Assembly (NCBI RefSeq): GCF_024666525.1
Contig: NZ_CP088294.1
Span: 2,418,001 to 2,482,000, forward strand
DNA from: Pseudomonas sp. J452
GTDB taxonomy: Bacteria > Pseudomonadota > Gammaproteobacteria > Pseudomonadales > Pseudomonadaceae
Reading direction: 5' to 3'
DNA: 64,000 nucleotides
Part shown: positions 63,939 through 64,000 of the stretch, piece by piece
Numbering within the stretch: position 1 is the first letter of the stretch
Layout of the letters: every line of letters starts with the position of its first letter
Position numbers and translations under genes: made by a program
The notes under the pieces: generated by a model
Told to the model about the DNA's origin: nothing
The model's database searches: none
Seen by the model: only the letters and a program-made list of their open reading frames with translations

Positions 63939-64000
63939 ATGCGCATCGAACCCCGCCCGCTTCCCGCCAACCTACCTGACCTTGGCGACTTGCCGCCGCT
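63939..64000 (+). CDS. recJ: Single-stranded-DNA exonuclease RecJ, N-terminal start (cut by window edge)
   Basis: Only 20 codons remain, starting ATG 63939 with CCGGAA upstream: MRIEPRPLPANLPDLGDLPP. This matches the N terminus of Pseudomonas RecJ as I remember it, and the position after yaeQ also fits. The 5'-3' exonuclease domain is outside the window, so the call rests on a short match plus gene order. Confidence 0.65.
   Translation, partial: MRIEPRPLPANLPDLGDLPP

Overview
This 64 kb of high-GC DNA is ordinary chromosome from a Pseudomonas (sensu lato). The gene order (pepA-holC-hypothetical-valS divergent from lptFG; dauBAR; yaeQ beside recJ; a PspA/YqiJK block next to them) matches what I remember of P. 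aeruginosa PAO1. The many short intergenic palindromes of the type GTAGCCCGGATGCAATCCGGG also fit that genus. I see no rRNA, tRNA, CRISPR array, prophage or complete insertion sequence.

Layout. (1) 1-6.8 kb, minus strand: a tightly coupled eight-gene operon reading ybgA-like (frameshifted), LitR-type MerR regulator, photolyase, NTF2-like protein, SDR, FAD oxidoreductase, DUF1365 and a cyclopropane-fatty-acid synthase that runs off the left edge. An array of TGTACA sites lies upstream. It looks like a light-response operon. (2) 7-14.5 kb, minus: winged-helix protein plus NhaD antiporter, then valS, a Pro/Ala-rich hypothetical, holC and pepA; divergent from these are lptF-lptG, the LPS-export permeases. 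(3) 17-29 kb: GGDEF/EAL protein, ammonium transporter, sodB, the ArgP/ArgO/ACT group, a chemoreceptor, an epimerase-like SDR and an amino-acid dehydrogenase. (4) 29-36.9 kb: LexA-controlled yebG, psiE, a three-gene PepSY iron-type membrane set, an AraC regulator, an EamA exporter, a solitary ABC-type ATPase and a short-chain dehydrogenase pair. (5) 37-43.5 kb: yaaA, a secreted YfaP/TPR protein, a polysaccharide deacetylase, PhoH-PIN ATPase and moaCDE. (6) 43.9-49.5 kb: the D-arginine locus (binding protein, dauR, dauA, dauB) with a conserved operator at both ends, then a CaiB-type CoA-transferase.

(7) 49.5-61.4 kb, plus strand, is the most unusual part. Nine co-directional genes encode DUF2170, PspA, YqiJ, a YqiK/flotillin protein, a double zinc ribbon, a small TerB-like protein, a 1750-residue beta-rich/coiled-coil/AAA+ protein, a rhomboid protease and a single-HKD phospholipase-D-fold protein. 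The last three are fused end to end by GTGA overlap or zero spacing. A membrane-anchored TPR-like protein converges on them. The parts suggest an envelope or membrane-damage sensing and remodelling system, which to my knowledge has no assigned mechanism. yaeQ and the start of recJ close the window.

Intergenic space is rich in repeats: at least ten paired palindromes of several families, plus a roughly 143-bp element in two inverted copies 5 kb apart. Gene calls rest on sequence motifs and remembered family features; no database search was possible.
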